Below are positions 17,057 through 25,338 of a DNA stretch of 64,000 bases, piece by piece. Each line of letters opens with the position of its first letter. Position 1 is the first letter of the stretch. Both the position numbers and the translations under genes were made by a program. Under the pieces are notes generated by a model. The model was not told the DNA's origin. It searched no databases and was given only the letters and a program-made list of their open reading frames with translations. This DNA is from DASVRZ01 sp038230215 (lineage in GTDB: Bacteria; Verrucomicrobiota; Verrucomicrobiia; Chthoniobacterales; DASVRZ01): NCBI GenBank assembly GCA_038230215.1, contig JBBRNR010000008.1, forward strand, positions 62,001 to 126,000, read 5' to 3'.

Positions 17057-18241
17057 ATGAAACTCAACCAACTTCTCAAGCTCGTTCTGAGCATTGCGCT
17101 TTTCGCAACCTCCCTTTACGCCCAAAGCGGTTATCAAGTGCCTTCGAATGATAAATTCAAAGATCGTATCGAGCTTTTCGGAACAAATGTTACAGCCACT
17201 GGGGACAATATCCTAGCGACTGCGGAAACTGGCGAGCCCGGTTTTGGTATTAGCAGTCTTAGTCACACTGTTTGGTACACTTGGACAGCTCCTATAGACG
17301 GAGTAGCAATTATTGATCAAATCGGAACTGGCTTCTTTAGTATTTTGAGTGTTTATACAGGGCCATATTTAGGTATTGGCAACAATCTCCCTTCAAATTA
17401 TTATTCTTTTGATTTTGATAGTGCCTACGGGGGATCAGTTATTACAATCCCTGTGGTGCAGGGACAAGTAATACAAATGAACGTCTATGGATTCACCAAT
17501 ACCTTTGACTCCCCTGTTGGCATATACCAATTCAACATTCATTACACAGGTTTGACTGCTCCTAAAAATGATAATTTTGCCCAAAGGGAATTCATACCCA
17601 GTACGGGCGGGGTCATCACAACCAATAATACTGGCGGTACCCGTGAAAAACAAGAGCCAAACCATGGAGGCAACACTGGGGGTGAATCATTGTGGTACAG
17701 TTGGACAGCAAACTCTACTGGACGCGTTATAATAAAATCAACTGGTACAAACTTTGACACGGTCCTTGGAGTATATTTCGGTGATGAGCTTGGAAAGTTA
17801 TTTGATGCCAAAAGCAATAATGCTGGCGTCCTCAATGCGACCACAGACACTTTGGATTTCAAGGTTATAGCTGGTGAAACGTATGCTATCGCCATTGATG
17901 GTTATCAAGGACGGGTGGGAAATATCAAGTTGCAGGTCACTCAAGGACCGGCTATTTCTCTTAGCGGCAGCATATATTTTGGCACCAGACCCGTTAAATC
18001 AAACACATCGCGATACCTAACAGTAAAAAATACGGGCTTCACTACTTTGAAATTGCGAGGTGTCGAATTGCCCGTGGGCTTTTCTGGTAGCATCAGTGGT
18101 TCCATAGAGCCCGGCAGAACCCAGTCTTTTAAAATCACTTTTTCACCTCGGAGCAAAGGGATCTTCAGAGGTGAGTTGAAAGTGAAGAGCAATACTACAG
18201 GTAACACCAATACAGTTATCGTTCGCGGAATTGCAAATTAA
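17057..18241 (+). CDS. Secreted protein with two PPC-like beta domains and a choice-of-anchor-D domain
   Basis: 394 residues from the ATG at 17057, with signal peptide MKLNQLLKLVLSIALFATSLYAQ. Residues about 30-170 and 175-310 are two related beta domains (PSNDKF...VWYTWTAP and PKNDNF...LWYSWTAN...FDTVLGVY), the pre-peptidase C-terminal-like pattern common in secreted Verrucomicrobia proteins. The last 100 residues (SIYFGTRPVKSNTSRYLTV) form an ASPM/Hydin-like domain. No catalytic site is present; a cell-surface or matrix role is inferred. The coding sequence is visibly more A/T-rich than its neighbours, which may mean transfer. A TTGACA box at 16991-16996 could be its promoter. Confidence 0.8.
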   Translation: MKLNQLLKLVLSIALFATSLYAQSGYQVPSNDKFKDRIELFGTNVTATGDNILATAETGEPGFGISSLSHTVWYTWTAPIDGVAIIDQIGTGFFSILSVYTGPYLGIGNNLPSNYYSFDFDSAYGGSVITIPVVQGQVIQMNVYGFTNTFDSPVGIYQFNIHYTGLTAPKNDNFAQREFIPSTGGVITTNNTGGTREKQEPNHGGNTGGESLWYSWTANSTGRVIIKSTGTNFDTVLGVYFGDELGKLFDAKSNNAGVLNATTDTLDFKVIAGETYAIAIDGYQGRVGNIKLQVTQGPAISLSGSIYFGTRPVKSNTSRYLTVKNTGFTTLKLRGVELPVGFSGSISGSIEPGRTQSFKITFSPRSKGIFRGELKVKSNTTGNTNTVIVRGIAN

Positions 18242-18256
18242 TTAAGGTTATCCCCT

Positions 18257-18273
18257 CCTAACAACTTGTTAGG
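18257..18273. terminator. Possible terminator hairpin after the PPC-like gene
   Basis: The palindrome CCTAACAA-C-TTGTTAGG starts 16 nt after the stop codon and is followed by the pyrimidine tract CTTCTTTCTT. It could end transcription of the upstream gene. The ends resemble the GTTAGG core of attC sites, but the 17-bp length is too short for one. Confidence 0.5.
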
Positions 18274-18367
18274 CTTCTTTCTTAGTCACTAGATGCGGTG
18301 ACACATTTATAGAATTCGCTGGAGCGGCATCTCGTTTTAGTGAATTCGTCTTTTTCAGCGAATGGCA

Positions 18368-18395
18368 TTGACGGTGGGCGGCTTCCCACTATTTT
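18368..18395 (+). promoter_or_regulatory. Sigma70-type promoter for the gapA operon
   Basis: TTGACG at 18368-18373, a 16-bp spacer, then TATTTT at 18390-18395, 33 bp before the gapA start. The same box type and spacer occur before rpmH. Called from the sequence only. Confidence 0.5.
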
Positions 18396-18428
18396 CTACG
18401 CCTCGCAACCACACCATTATCTATTTCT

Positions 18429-19481
18429 ATGAGTATCAAAATCGGCATTAACGGATTCGGACGCATCGGTCGTCTCGTCTTTCGCGCAATCTGTGACCAG
18501 GGCCTTCTCGGCAAGGAAATCGAAGTCGTCGCAGTCAACGACCTCGTCGGCGCGGACAATCTCGCGTATCTCGTGAAATACGATTCGACCCAAGGTCGGG
18601 CCAAGGAGGAAGTTTACTCGAAGAAATCCAGCCCCGACGTGGCTGAAGATGACATTTTGGTCGTCGATGGCCACGAGATCAAATGTCTCGCTGTGAAAGA
18701 AGGTCCGACCGCATTGCCATGGGCCGAGCTCGGCGTGGATATCGTTATTGAATCGACCGGCCTCTTCGTCGATGCCGCCAAGGCTCGCGGCCACATCACT
18801 GCGGGCGCGAAGAAAGTCATCATTTCCGCTCCCGGTAAGGACGAGGACATTACGATCGTCATGGGCGTAAACCACGAGAAATACGACGCAGCGAATCACC
18901 ACATCATTTCCAATGCAAGCTGCACGACGAACTGTCTGGCGCCTGTTGTTCACGTGCTTTTGAAGGAAGGTTTCGGCATTGAGGAAGGCCTCATGACCAC
19001 CGTCCACAGCTACACTGCGACCCAAAAAACAGTTGATGGCGCTTCCAAGAAAGACTGGAAAGGCGGACGTTCCGCAGCAATCAATATCATCCCCTCCACG
19101 ACCGGCGCTGCGAAGGCCGTGGGCCTCGCCATTCCCGAGGTCAAGGGCAAGCTGACCGGCATGTCGTTCCGCGTGCCGACCCCGACTGTTTCCGTAGTCG
19201 ATCTCACTGTTCGCACGGTTAAATCCACCAGCTACGACGAGATCAAGGCTGCGATGAAGAAGGCCAGCGAGACTTACATGAAGGGCATCTTGGGTTACAC
19301 CGAGGACGAGGTGGTTTCGACCGACTTCATCCACGACACGCATTCCTCAATCTTCGACGCGGGCAGCGGCATCGCTTTGAATGACAAATTCTTCAAGCTG
19401 ATCAGCTGGTATGACAACGAGTGGGGCTACAGCAACCGCTGCGTGGACTTGCTAAAGTTCATCGCTGACAAGGGCATTTAA
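18429..19481 (+). CDS. gapA: Glyceraldehyde-3-phosphate dehydrogenase, type I
   Basis: 350 residues. It oxidises glyceraldehyde-3-phosphate to 1,3-bisphosphoglycerate with NAD+ in glycolysis. The N-terminal NAD fold IGINGFGRIGRLVFR and the catalytic SNASCTTNCLAP (active Cys) are intact, as are HSYTATQKTVDG and SWYDNEWGYSNR. It is first of the cluster gapA-pgk-(protease-like)-tpiA, all on the plus strand with short gaps. These are three consecutive steps of lower glycolysis. Confidence 0.98.
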   Translation: MSIKIGINGFGRIGRLVFRAICDQGLLGKEIEVVAVNDLVGADNLAYLVKYDSTQGRAKEEVYSKKSSPDVAEDDILVVDGHEIKCLAVKEGPTALPWAELGVDIVIESTGLFVDAAKARGHITAGAKKVIISAPGKDEDITIVMGVNHEKYDAANHHIISNASCTTNCLAPVVHVLLKEGFGIEEGLMTTVHSYTATQKTVDGASKKDWKGGRSAAINIIPSTTGAAKAVGLAIPEVKGKLTGMSFRVPTPTVSVVDLTVRTVKSTSYDEIKAAMKKASETYMKGILGYTEDEVVSTDFIHDTHSSIFDAGSGIALNDKFFKLISWYDNEWGYSNRCVDLLKFIADKGI

Positions 19482-19504
19482 AGCTCCATTTCGATCTAAC
19501 TCCG

Positions 19505-20719
19505 ATGGCAAAAAAGGACATTCGCGACATCAAGGTCACCGGCAAACGCGTCCTCGTGCGCGTCGATTTCAACGTCCCTCTCGACGACAAAGACGGAACG
19601 ATGGTTATCACCGATGACACCCGCATCCAGGAGACGCTGCCCACGCTGCGTTACCTCGTCGAGCACGGTGCCAAAGTTATCCTTTGCAGCCATCTCGGAC
19701 GTCCTAAAGGTCAAGTCGATCTCAAGCAAAGTCTGCGTCCTGTCGCCGCGCGACTCTCGGAAATGCTCTCCATCCCGGTGGCATTTTCCAGCGTCTGCGT
19801 TGGGCCAGAAGCCGTCGAAAAATCGCAGGCCCTTGATCCGGGTGAGATTCTTCTCTTGGAAAACGTCCGTTTCCTGCCGGGCGAGGAAAAGAACGACCCG
19901 GCCCTCGCGAAACAGTTCGCCGAGCTGGCCGACATCTACGTGAACGACGCCTTCGGCTCCGCCCATCGCGCGCACGCTTCGACGGAAGGTGTGGCTCATT
20001 TGGTGCCGCTTGCCGTCTCCGGATTGCTGATGGAAAAGGAACTCCATTTCCTCGGCGACGAACTCGAAGCCCCGGCCAAACCATTCGTCGTCATCCTCGG
20101 CGGCGCGAAAGTCTCCGACAAAATCCAAGTCATCGACGCCTTGCTCGAAAAAGCCGACACCATTCTCATCGGCGGCGGCATGGCCTACACTTTCGGCCTC
20201 GCGCTCGGCAAAAAAATCGGCAAATCCCTCTCCGAACCCGACAAAGTGGACACCGCCAAAGCCGCACTCGCCAAGGCGAAAGCCAAGGGAGTTAAATTCC
20301 TATTGCCAGTCGATAATTACATCGTCGAGACGTTGGATTTCAAAAACAAAACCGTCAGCCCCGGTAAATTCACTGAACCCGGCGGCGACATTCCCGATGG
20401 CTGGGAAGGCGTCGATATCGGACCGGAAACGATCAAATTGTTCTCCGCTGAAATCGCTTCCGCCAAAACTGTCCTCTGGAACGGCCCCATGGGAGTTTTC
20501 GAGATTAAAGACTGCGCCAAAGGCACCTTTGCCCTCGCCGAAGTCATCGCGCAAAATCAAGCCGCCAAAACCATCATCGGCGGCGGAGACAGCGTAAAAG
20601 CCGTCAAGCGCGCGGGCGTTTCCGACAAAGTCACCTTCATTTCCACGGGTGGCGGCGCGAGCCTCGAACTCCTCGAAGGCAAAGTCCTCCCCGGCGTCGC
20701 CGCACTCGCCGACAAATAG
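19505..20719 (+). CDS. pgk: Phosphoglycerate kinase
   Basis: 404 residues, full length. It transfers phosphate from 1,3-bisphosphoglycerate to ADP. Motifs are RVDFNVPLD near the start, CSHLGRPKG, the hinge GGAKVSDKIQVI, and the nucleotide site WNGPMGVFE followed by GGGDSVKAV. It follows gapA by 23 nt, and only 2 nt separate it from the next gene, so the operon is tight. Confidence 0.98.
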   Translation: MAKKDIRDIKVTGKRVLVRVDFNVPLDDKDGTMVITDDTRIQETLPTLRYLVEHGAKVILCSHLGRPKGQVDLKQSLRPVAARLSEMLSIPVAFSSVCVGPEAVEKSQALDPGEILLLENVRFLPGEEKNDPALAKQFAELADIYVNDAFGSAHRAHASTEGVAHLVPLAVSGLLMEKELHFLGDELEAPAKPFVVILGGAKVSDKIQVIDALLEKADTILIGGGMAYTFGLALGKKIGKSLSEPDKVDTAKAALAKAKAKGVKFLLPVDNYIVETLDFKNKTVSPGKFTEPGGDIPDGWEGVDIGPETIKLFSAEIASAKTVLWNGPMGVFEIKDCAKGTFALAEVIAQNQAAKTIIGGGDSVKAVKRAGVSDKVTFISTGGGASLELLEGKVLPGVAALADK

Positions 20720-20721
20720 CC

Positions 20722-21102
20722 ATGGGTCTGGCGTATTCCAATGTCACTCTGAGCAATCCGCGTCTTCCCGATTTATTGCCGGTCGAGGCAAACGCTTTGG
20801 CAGATACAGGTTCAGTCCATCTTTGCATCCCAAATCATCTGGCCACGCAACTCAAGCTCGAAACTTACGACACCAAGGAAGTCACCATCGTCCACGGCAC
20901 CCGCCATATCGTTCCTTACGTGGGTCCGATTCAAATGACCTTTAAAAACCGCACCGGCTTCTTCGGCGCATTGGTTTTAGGCAATGAAGTCTTGCTCGGA
21001 GCCATTCCGATGGAAGACATGGATTTGATCGTCGTGCCCAGAACCCGAACAGTGGATGTGAATCCGGAAAATCCAAACATCGCCTGCTCTATCGCCAAAT
21101 AA
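20722..21102 (+). CDS. Clan AA (retropepsin-like) aspartic protease family protein
   Basis: 126 residues. The segment ALADTGSVHLCIP contains the D-T-G catalytic triad of retropepsin-like enzymes, followed by a flap-like region and the second hydrophobic-hydrophobic-G block LLGAIPMEDMDLIV. Such small proteins would work as homodimers. Small clan AA proteins of this kind occur in bacteria without known substrates. It begins 2 nt after the pgk stop and ends 13 nt before tpiA, so it is embedded in the glycolytic operon. No signal peptide, hence cytoplasmic. The D-T-G is clear, but activity is inferred. Confidence 0.82.
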   Translation: MGLAYSNVTLSNPRLPDLLPVEANALADTGSVHLCIPNHLATQLKLETYDTKEVTIVHGTRHIVPYVGPIQMTFKNRTGFFGALVLGNEVLLGAIPMEDMDLIVVPRTRTVDVNPENPNIACSIAK

Positions 21103-21115
21103 CACTGAAACTTGA

Positions 21116-21886
21116 ATGAGAAAAAAAATCCTCGCTGCCAACTGGAAGATGAACATGACAAATGGGGAGGCCCAGTCGTTTATGGAGAGCTTCCTCCGCG
21201 AGATCGGCGATGAACTTGACGTCGAAGTCGTCATCATTCCGCCGTTTCTGTCCATTGCCACTGTCACCGAGGCGCTTAGCAAACACCAAAGCGTCAAAGT
21301 CGGCGCGCAAAACATGCACTTCGAGAAATCGGGTGCCTTCACCGGTGAAATCAGCGCCGGCATGTTGCGCGACCTCTACGTTCGCTTCGTCGTTCTCGGC
21401 CACAGCGAACGCCGTGCGCTCTTCGGCGAGACCGATGAGATCATCAACAAAAAAGTCAAAGCCGCCCACGTCGCCGCCCTGCGCCCGATCTTTTGCATCG
21501 GCGAAACGCTTGAAGAACGCGACGCCAATCAAGTGGAAATCGTCCTGGAAAGACAACTCCGGGGCGGCCTCGCCGACCTCACTTCCAAGGAAATCGTCGA
21601 AACCGTCATCGCCTACGAGCCCGTGTGGGCCATCGGCACCGGACGCACCGCGAGCCCTGAGCAGGCCCAGGAGGCGCACGCATTTATTCGCAAAACCGTC
21701 GCCGCTCTAACCGATCAGTCCACAGCCGACCGGATCCGCATCCAATATGGCGGCAGTGTAAAACCGGAAAACACCGCAGCCCTCATGTCGCAGCCCGACA
21801 TCGACGGCGCACTCGTCGGAGGAGCCAGCCTCGACGCCCGCAGCTTCGCCCAGATCGTCCAGAACACAGTCAAACTCGTCCAGTAA
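21116..21886 (+). CDS. tpiA: Triosephosphate isomerase
   Basis: 256 residues. It interconverts dihydroxyacetone phosphate and glyceraldehyde-3-phosphate. Visible are the N-terminal AANWKMNMT (catalytic Lys), VVLGHSERR (catalytic His), AYEPVWAIGTGRTAS (catalytic Glu and loop 6) and IQYGGSVKPEN with GALVGGASLD at the phosphate site. Last classical enzyme of the cluster. Confidence 0.98.
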   Translation: MRKKILAANWKMNMTNGEAQSFMESFLREIGDELDVEVVIIPPFLSIATVTEALSKHQSVKVGAQNMHFEKSGAFTGEISAGMLRDLYVRFVVLGHSERRALFGETDEIINKKVKAAHVAALRPIFCIGETLEERDANQVEIVLERQLRGGLADLTSKEIVETVIAYEPVWAIGTGRTASPEQAQEAHAFIRKTVAALTDQSTADRIRIQYGGSVKPENTAALMSQPDIDGALVGGASLDARSFAQIVQNTVKLVQ

Positions 21887-21901
21887 ACTCTCCTTTATTC
21901 C

Positions 21902-22374
21902 ATGAAACGCCTTCTTTTTCTCTGTCTGGCACTTTTGCTCCTGATGCCTGCCGAGGCTCAGACACCCGTTGAGACCACTCCGGTCACTCCTGAGAAAAGA
22001 GCGGAAATCGAGAAGATGCTCCGCCTCACAGGCATGGAAAAGCTGATGGACCAGATGAAGACCAGATGCTCAGCCAGTTCCAGACTGTAACGCCAAATGC
22101 CCCGGCAGATTTTTGGAAAAAATTTTCCGACAAGATGGATATGAGGGAACTAATCGAAATCATCATCCCCATCTACGACAAGTATTACACGCTGGAGGAT
22201 CTACGAGCGGTCAACATTTTTTACTCGTCTGCTACAGGCCAGAAAATCCTTACCACACTGCCCCAACTCATGCAGGAAAGCATGACCGCCGGACAAAAAT
22301 GGGGTGAAAAAGTAGGCAAAAAGGCGGTCGATGAAATAGCTGCCGAGGCCAAAGCTAAACCCAAATCCAGCTAA
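21902..22374 (+). pseudogene. DUF2059 protein, single-base frameshift
   Basis: A signal peptide (MKRLLFLCLALLLLMPAEAQ) leads into KRAEIEKMLRLTGMEKLMDQMKT, then the frame ends at a stop at 22088-22090. The frame starting at 22066 continues the family without loss: MLSQFQTVTPNAPADFWKKF, YTLEDLRAVNIFYSS, GQKILTTLPQLMQE. Adding one base in AAGACCAGATG (about 22055-22065) joins both parts into a normal DUF2059 protein of about 157 residues. It is either a recent mutation or a sequencing error. The product would be a periplasmic protein of unknown function. It sits 15 nt after tpiA. Confidence 0.85.
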
Positions 22375-22517
22375 GATTCTCCGGTCGCGCAGATTGCCAG
22401 AGGTTTTCGGCAAAAGCTGGACATATCCGGTAACTTTCTGGAAATAAGAATCTGTAGTGGGCAGCCAAGGTTGATTCCGCCACCGCAAACGTCCCGAGGC
22501 TGAGTTAGATTTCGCTC

Positions 22518-22844
22518 ATGCGAATCGTTTTTGTGAATCAGGACCATGCGCGGGTTGGTTTCTACAAGTCAGTGCTGGATGAGATGGGCATTCCCAGTTT
22601 CATTCGCAACGAATTTAGCAATAACGGCCTGACTGAGATGCCGTCGGGGCTGTTTTTCCCGACGCTCTGCGTGATCGATGATGAGGATTATGACGAGGCG
22701 ATGCGGATTCTGGGGACAATTTATTACGGAGGCGCGTCCCCATTGCCGGACTGGATTTGCGCGAAATGTCAGGCAGAAGTGCCGGGAAATTTCGATTTGT
22801 GTTGGCAGTGCGGTGCTTTCCACGAGAACACCAGCTCGTCGTAA
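22518..22844 (+). CDS. DUF2007-like protein with C-terminal zinc ribbon
   Basis: 108 residues. Residues 1-65 have the ferredoxin-like DUF2007 layout (putative signal-transducing family), starting MRIVFVNQDHARVGFYKSVL. Residues about 78-98 hold a CxxC...CxxC zinc ribbon (CAKC and CWQC). Such small proteins are common near the ends of Verrucomicrobia operons. The role is unknown; metal binding is inferred from the four cysteines. There is 144 nt of unassigned sequence before it. Confidence 0.8.
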   Translation: MRIVFVNQDHARVGFYKSVLDEMGIPSFIRNEFSNNGLTEMPSGLFFPTLCVIDDEDYDEAMRILGTIYYGGASPLPDWICAKCQAEVPGNFDLCWQCGAFHENTSSS

Positions 22845-23042
22845 ATCAGATCAAACTTGCGAGCGGGCTGCGAGTCTGACTGAAAAAATCTCTCTCCGGC
22901 TATCGGATGCAGTAAGGCCTGCACCCTAAATAAAATGGCCTCGGTGACGCAGTCGGAACCGACACGGACTGATTGCCTGATTTCCTTGATTTATAATCAC
23001 CTGCTGTTCTTGCGCGGGCGAATTTTTATCGTCTAGTTGCGC

Positions 23043-24521
23043 ATGACCGACCCCGTTCCCTTCGCCAAAGGCGACCGCATCACACACACCCTCCTCCCCC
23101 GCATGGCAAATCGCCACGGGCTCATCGCCGGCGCAACTGGGACGGGAAAAACGGTTACGCTGCGAGTGCTGGCGGAGCGGTTTAGCAACATGGGCGTGCC
23201 GGTTTTTCTCGCCGATGTGAAGGGTGATGTCTCCGGCATCGGCCAGGCAGGCGCGGCCAATGAGCGGATCGATCAACGCCAAAAAGACTTGGGTTTGAAG
23301 ACACTCACCTTTCAAGAATTTCCCGTGCGTTTCTGGGATATCTTCGGGGTGGAGGGTCATCCAGTGCGGGCAACGGTTTCCGAGATGGGCCCGCTTCTGA
23401 TGGGGCGTTTGCTTGGGCTGAACGAGGTCCAGGGCGGTGTGCTGAGTTTGGTTTTCAAGATCGCCGACGACCAGAAACTGCTCTTGCTCGACCTGAAGGA
23501 TCTGCGTGCAATGCTCTCCCATGTGGCGGAAAATGCAGCCCAGTACCAGACGAATTATGGCAATGTCTCGTCGGCTAGCGTGGGGGCGATTCAACGCGGG
23601 TTGCTGGCACTGCAAGCGCAGGGCGGCGATCAATTTTTTGGTGAGCCAGCGCTCGATTTAGATGATTTGATGCAGGTGGAGAATGGCCGGGGTGTGATTA
23701 ATCTTCTCGCCGCCGACAAGCTGATCAATTCGCCGAATCTTTACGCGACTTTCCTGCTCTGGCTGATGTCGGAGTTGTTTGAGCGACTGCCCGAGGTAGG
23801 TGATCCAGACAAGCCGAAGATCGCTTTTTTCTTCGACGAAGCGCATCTGCTTTTCAATGACGCGCCGGATTTTCTCCAGCAAAAGATCGAGCAAGTCGTG
23901 CGACTTATCCGGTCGAAGGGTGTGGGTATTTATTTCGTGACGCAAAGTCCGCTCGACATCCCGGAGTCGGTCCTCGGCCAGCTCGGCAACCGCGTCCAGC
24001 ACGCGCTTCGGGCCTTTACCCCACGCGACCAGAAAGCCGTGAAAACCGCAGCGGACACATTCCGAGCCAACCCGAAACTGAACACGGCGGAGGTCATCAC
24101 CCAGCTCGGTGTGGGAGAGGCACTGGTCTCGACTCTCGACGAAAAAGGCACTCCGGAGATCGTCGATCGGTGCTTGATTTATCCCCCAGAGTCGCGTCTG
24201 ACTCCGCTCACGCCCGAGGAACGGAAGGCGACGATCCAAGCCAGCGATCTATACGGGCATTACGAGAAAGCAGTGGACCGCGAGTCGGCTTACGAATTAT
24301 TGCAGACCAAAACCATCGCGAAAACGGCCGAAACCGCTGCCGCCGCGCCGCCCAGTGCGGAGAAACCGTCGGAATTTGCCAAGATCGCGACCAGCGTCGG
24401 CACAAGCGTGCTGCGGGCGATGGGAACGCAGATGGGCCGACAAATCGTGCGCGGCGTCCTCGGCAGCATCATGGGCGGAGTGTTGGGCGGAAGCACCCGC
24501 CGTTCGTCGCGCCGCTACTAG
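23043..24521 (+). CDS. HerA-like ATPase, DUF853/YjgR type
   Basis: About 492 residues from the ATG at 23043. A P-loop ATPase of the HerA/FtsK class: Walker A GATGTGKTVTL, Walker B IAFFFDEAHLLF, and the sensor region IYFVTQSPLDIPESVLGQLG with the arginine finger segment NRVQHALRAFTPRDQ. DUF853 proteins such as YjgR are cytoplasmic ATPases of unknown function. The C-terminal 90 residues carry an alanine-rich linker and a glycine-rich hydrophobic tail (RGVLGSIMGGVLGGS) that may associate with membranes. It stands alone, followed by a tRNA on the other strand. Confidence 0.9.
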   Translation: MTDPVPFAKGDRITHTLLPRMANRHGLIAGATGTGKTVTLRVLAERFSNMGVPVFLADVKGDVSGIGQAGAANERIDQRQKDLGLKTLTFQEFPVRFWDIFGVEGHPVRATVSEMGPLLMGRLLGLNEVQGGVLSLVFKIADDQKLLLLDLKDLRAMLSHVAENAAQYQTNYGNVSSASVGAIQRGLLALQAQGGDQFFGEPALDLDDLMQVENGRGVINLLAADKLINSPNLYATFLLWLMSELFERLPEVGDPDKPKIAFFFDEAHLLFNDAPDFLQQKIEQVVRLIRSKGVGIYFVTQSPLDIPESVLGQLGNRVQHALRAFTPRDQKAVKTAADTFRANPKLNTAEVITQLGVGEALVSTLDEKGTPEIVDRCLIYPPESRLTPLTPEERKATIQASDLYGHYEKAVDRESAYELLQTKTIAKTAETAAAAPPSAEKPSEFAKIATSVGTSVLRAMGTQMGRQIVRGVLGSIMGGVLGGSTRRSSRRY

Positions 24522-24637
24522 CGCATGGCTTAAACATACTCGCTGCTGGCCTGGTCTAGCATCTCCGAGATCATGGGACTAGGCCGCCCAATCGGCCGTG
24601 GAAAAAAGACTCAGACGCCCTCTATTTATTTACTAGG

Positions 24638-24710
<73 letters not shown>

Positions 24711-24891
24711 GCGAAATAAACTGGCCAATACTATGCCAGAGTCGAATGCCACCGCAATGAAGTTTGGCATGGATCGCGGAACGTCTTTCTGCTACCGAAA
24801 AAAGATGAAAAATAGCGGCGAAGCGAAGTCTTGACCTGATTACAAACGGGCCGTTACGCTTCCGATTCGACTTTAACTGGAGAACAACATT

Positions 24892-25332
24892 TTGGAACTC
24901 AAAGAAATCAAATCCCTCATCGATCTCATGAAGAAAAATGACCTCTCGGTCTTCAAAATGGAGAACGAAGGCTTCAAGATCACCCTAAAAAAAGGCTCGG
25001 ACTTTCAGCCGACTGTCACTTATTCCGCTCCTCTGGCTGCCGCTGCTCCCGCAGCCGCCAGCCCCCTGGCTGCCCCCGTCGCTGAAGCCAAGCCCGTTGG
25101 AAAAGAAATCGTCTCGCCCATGGTTGGCACGTTTTATCGTTCGCCCGCGCCGGAAGCGCCGCCTTTCGTCGAAGTCGGCGATGAAGTGAATGAGGAAACG
25201 GTCGTTTGCATCATCGAGGCGATGAAAGTGATGAATGAAATCAAAGCCGAATGTCGCGGCACCGTTCTGGAAGTCGCTGCGGAAGTCGGCAAGCCGGTGC
25301 AATTTGGCCAGGCTCTTTTCCGCGTTAAATAA
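24892..25332 (+). CDS. accB: Biotin carboxyl carrier protein of acetyl-CoA carboxylase
   Basis: 146 residues. It carries biotin between biotin carboxylase and carboxyltransferase in fatty-acid synthesis. The C-terminal biotinyl domain has the attachment site IIEAMKVMNEI (Lys in AMKVM), preceded by an alanine/proline-rich linker (PLAAAAPAAASPLAAP). The start MELKEIKSLIDLMKKNDL begins at a TTG at 24892, because no ATG gives the conserved N-terminal helix; the purine run CTGGAGAA about 8 nt before it is the likely ribosome site. It precedes accC by 6 nt. Confidence 0.96.
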   Translation: MELKEIKSLIDLMKKNDLSVFKMENEGFKITLKKGSDFQPTVTYSAPLAAAAPAAASPLAAPVAEAKPVGKEIVSPMVGTFYRSPAPEAPPFVEVGDEVNEETVVCIIEAMKVMNEIKAECRGTVLEVAAEVGKPVQFGQALFRVK

Positions 25333-25338
25333 AATCCG

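Noticed and set aside
18257..18273. attC site after the PPC-like gene (CCTAAC...GTTAGG)
   Set aside because: Only 17 bp, perfect palindrome with a one-base loop and T-rich tail; fits a terminator better.
24607..24620. Third MITE copy near tRNA (AGACGCCCTCT)
   Set aside because: Only one 11-bp end is present, with no partner arm or inner repeat nearby.
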